Assembly (NCBI RefSeq): GCF_000271485.2
Contig: NZ_AKVN02000001.1
Span: 3,993,501-4,057,500, forward strand
Origin: Pelosinus fermentans DSM 17108
GTDB taxonomy: Bacteria > Bacillota > Negativicutes > DSM-13327
Direction of reading: 5' to 3'
DNA: 64,000 nucleotides
The position numbers were made by a program, and so were the translations under genes. Position 1 is the first letter of the stretch; every line of letters starts with the position of its first letter. The notes under the pieces were generated by a model. That model ran no database searches. It worked only from the letters and a program-made list of their open reading frames with translations, and was not told the DNA's origin. Below, piece after piece: positions 62,352-64,000 of the stretch.

Positions 62352-63320
62352 TTGATATTAAACACCGGCATTGAATCTATGACTGAATCGGAAAAAGTAC
62401 TACTACAAAGCCAGCAACTACAAAAGCTAGTCGAGCGATCTTACGAAAAAACAAGTTTTTATCAAGAACGTATGCAAGCTATAGGTTTGACACCTAATGA
62501 AATTCAAACTATCAATGATATCAGCAAATTGCCCCTCATGACTTCAAAAGATTTAACCAACAACTATCCTTTTGGGCTGTTAACCATTCCAATAAGTGGT
62601 ATTGCTCGATTTCAGCAAAGAAGCGACTTCAATACCGCAGTGGGATTTACCCAACAAGATATTTCTCACCAAGTCGAAATGCTCTGCCGCACTTTAGTTG
62701 CCTGTCATATAATCACTAGTTCAGTGATTATGATTGCGCCCCAATCCTTAGACACTGACAGTATTGTATCATTACAACAAGCTGCAGAAAGTATTGGAAT
62801 TACAGTCATATCCAGTCCATTACCTAATGTAACCTCCCAAATTAAAACCCTATTGGATTTTGGTGTTACGACTATCTTTTCTACTCCTGACATTCTTTTT
62901 CAATTAGCAGATTTCTTGAAAAATGCAGGTTTTTCTACCCGCGACCTACCTCTCATGAACATTCTTTGCGAAGCACACCACTGCTCTGCTACAGTACGCA
63001 AAAGCCTGGAAGAACAATTTCAAATTCCCGTTTATACAATCTATGGGCTGGCAGAGTTAATGAATCTAGGAATCGCTGGTGAATGCCATAAGCAAAATTG
63101 GTTACACATCCACGAAGATCATTTTTATCCAGAAATAATTGACCCTCACACTGGTTCTATTATTTCTAATAACCAACCCGGTGAATTAGTGCTTACCACC
63201 CTTTCTAGAGAAGCCATGCCCCTTATTCGTTATCGCACTGGCGACATGGCTCTATTGGAACATAAACCATGTACCTGCGGCAGAACATCGGCACGGTTAA
63301 AACTAGTTACTGCTAAATAA
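62352..63320 (+). CDS. PaaK-like adenylate-forming enzyme homologue lacking the P-loop and C-terminal domain
   Basis: A 322-residue protein related to phenylacetate-CoA ligase. It retains the N-terminal LQKLVERSYEKTSFYQERMQ, LPLMTSKDLTNNYPFGLL, IYGLAELMNLGIAGEC, the Asp-containing loop PLIRYRTGDMALLE and CTCGRTSARL. Where PaaK has the ATP loop SSGTTGKP, this protein reads FQQRSDFNTAVGFTQQD. It ends at CTCGRTSARLKLVTAK, without the roughly 100-residue lid domain. Both losses argue against adenylation activity. The start is TTG 62352 after GGAGGT. It sits in an Fe-S/NifX cluster, so a binding or scaffold role may have replaced catalysis. Confidence 0.8.
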   Translation: MILNTGIESMTESEKVLLQSQQLQKLVERSYEKTSFYQERMQAIGLTPNEIQTINDISKLPLMTSKDLTNNYPFGLLTIPISGIARFQQRSDFNTAVGFTQQDISHQVEMLCRTLVACHIITSSVIMIAPQSLDTDSIVSLQQAAESIGITVISSPLPNVTSQIKTLLDFGVTTIFSTPDILFQLADFLKNAGFSTRDLPLMNILCEAHHCSATVRKSLEEQFQIPVYTIYGLAELMNLGIAGECHKQNWLHIHEDHFYPEIIDPHTGSIISNNQPGELVLTTLSREAMPLIRYRTGDMALLEHKPCTCGRTSARLKLVTAK

Positions 63321-63373
63321 GCTGCTTGATTTAGCAAATGATCTATAAAAAACGAAAGTGAGGAAAACAGACT

Positions 63374-63742
63374 ATGAAAATTGCCATTACCTCTTACGGT
63401 GAAGACCGTCACGCAGCGTTCGATTCTCGATTTGGTCGAGCCGATTTTTTTATGATCTTCGATCAGGAAAGAGACACTTGGGAAAGCTTTTCAAACAAAC
63501 AAAATCTAGAAGCTTCCCATGGAGCTGGTATCCAAGCCGGTCAAGCCATAGCCAAAACTGGAGCTAGCGTACTCATCACGGGGCATGTCGGCCCTAAAGC
63601 CTTCAAAGTACTAGAAGCAGGGAAAATCGCCATGTATTCCATAGGAGATATGAGTGGTAGCGTAGAGGATGCGCTAGCGGCTTTCCTTGAAGGAAAACTT
63701 GCAGTGATCGACGTGCCAGGTGCTATGAATCACGGTAAATAA
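63374..63742 (+). CDS. NifX/NifB-C-like dinitrogenase cofactor family protein
   Basis: A 122-residue protein of the NifX/NifY/NafY/NifB-C alpha/beta fold ([20 protein letters not shown]), with [10 protein letters not shown] and ...[20 protein letters not shown]. In nitrogen fixers such proteins carry Fe-S or FeMo-cofactor precursors. Stand-alone versions beside Mrp ATPases occur widely in anaerobes without nitrogenase and have no assigned job. No nif structural gene is in the window. GTGAGGAAA lies upstream of the ATG. Confidence 0.9.
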   Translation: MKIAITSYGEDRHAAFDSRFGRADFFMIFDQERDTWESFSNKQNLEASHGAGIQAGQAIAKTGASVLITGHVGPKAFKVLEAGKIAMYSIGDMSGSVEDALAAFLEGKLAVIDVPGAMNHGK

Positions 63743-63785
63743 TATACTCATTTTTACAGCAAAATCAAAGGAGATGGATGTTAGA

Positions 63786-64000
63786 ATGTCTTGTAACTCA
63801 ACTACTACAGATCATGATTTTGAAGCACAAAGCCAAAAAATAAATAATTTCTTGCAGAATGTCGACCACAAGATCGTTGTCATGAGTGGTAAAGGCGGCG
63901 TCGGGAAAAGTACGATTGCCACTAACTTAGCCGTATTTCTTAGCAGCCAGGGCTATAAAGTCGGCCTATTGGACGTGGATGTACACGGTCCAAGTGTTGC
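63786..64000 (+). CDS. mrp: Mrp/NBP35 family Fe-S carrier ATPase (3' end outside the window)
   Basis: Starts at ATG 63786 ([18 protein letters not shown]) after AAAGGAG. It carries the Walker A motif [18 protein letters not shown] and Walker B-like [11 protein letters not shown], then leaves the window after 71 codons. The VHGPS sequence is specific to the Mrp/NBP35/ApbC branch of Fe-S carrier ATPases. It differs from the two ferredoxin-fused paralogues upstream. It follows the NifX-like gene after 43 bp and belongs to the same cluster. Confidence 0.9.
   Translation, partial: MSCNSTTTDHDFEAQSQKINNFLQNVDHKIVVMSGKGGVGKSTIATNLAVFLSSQGYKVGLLDVDVHGPSV

Noticed and set aside
1-64000. CRISPR arrays, insertion sequences, prophage, tRNA and rRNA genes
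   Set aside because: No regular spaced repeats, transposase, integrase or phage structural genes, and no cloverleaf or rRNA signature were found by reading.

Overview
The window looks like chromosome of a diderm, spore-former-related Firmicute of the Negativicutes, most likely the Sporomusaceae (Pelosinus/Sporomusa type). This is inferred from gene content and Firmicute-style AGGAGG ribosome sites; no rRNA or tRNA was found to confirm it. An RND efflux pump with its adaptor and an ArnT-like glycosyltransferase imply an outer membrane. CsbD, CBO0543-family proteins, an [FeFe] hydrogenase and a ferredoxin-type complex I fit an anaerobic Firmicute.

Layout. 1-5.3 kb: YtxH-like and CsbD stress proteins, a five-PAS PucR-type regulator, and the divergent alkylation-repair pair adaA/alkD. 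5.3-12.4 kb: a phosphohexomutase, a GT39 glycosyltransferase, an OmpR-type two-component system and a secreted protein. Here a segment carrying the shared promoter has been duplicated, and a triple TTA box with 11-bp period occurs three times. 12.4-17.7 kb: RND pump operon and a divergent MarR regulator with a palindromic operator. 17.8-29.5 kb: housekeeping and stress genes (NlpC/P60, frameshifted mscS, ubiB-like kinase, CBO0543 pair, selO, sod, ogt-alkA, a diguanylate cyclase).

29.6-38.7 kb: a four-gene operon of formate dehydrogenase, two HycB-like electron-transfer proteins and an [FeFe] hydrogenase. This is the subunit set of a hydrogen-dependent CO2 reductase/formate hydrogenlyase. A divergent LysR gene and molybdenum-cofactor genes (mobA, moeA, a molybdopterin-binding protein) adjoin it. 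38.9-41.2 kb: a GGDEF-EAL protein with a collapsed sensor domain, then a convergent small membrane protein behind a c-di-GMP-I (GEMM) riboswitch and terminator. 41.3-46.4 kb: a QueG-like Fe-S protein with a LysR, cfa, and an ABC-F ATPase with an attenuator-like leader.

47.1-56.8 kb: an eleven-gene complex I operon (nuoABCDHIJKLMN) without nuoEFG, preceded by a leader with its own terminator. 56.9-58.9 kb: a graveyard of broken sugar-PTS, alcohol dehydrogenase and class II aldolase genes. 59.2-64 kb: a DUF134 regulator, a NifU-like scaffold, a DUF5320-like protein, ferredoxin-fused Mrp ATPases, an inactivated PaaK-like protein, a NifX-like protein and an Mrp ATPase that runs off the end. A TGAAATATATTTCA palindrome in front of two of these genes suggests autoregulation by the DUF134 protein.

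The clearest candidates for new biology are the triple-TTA two-component regulon and its duplication, the riboswitch-controlled 76-residue membrane protein, the ABC-F leader, and the DUF134/Mrp/NifX cluster with its dead ligase.
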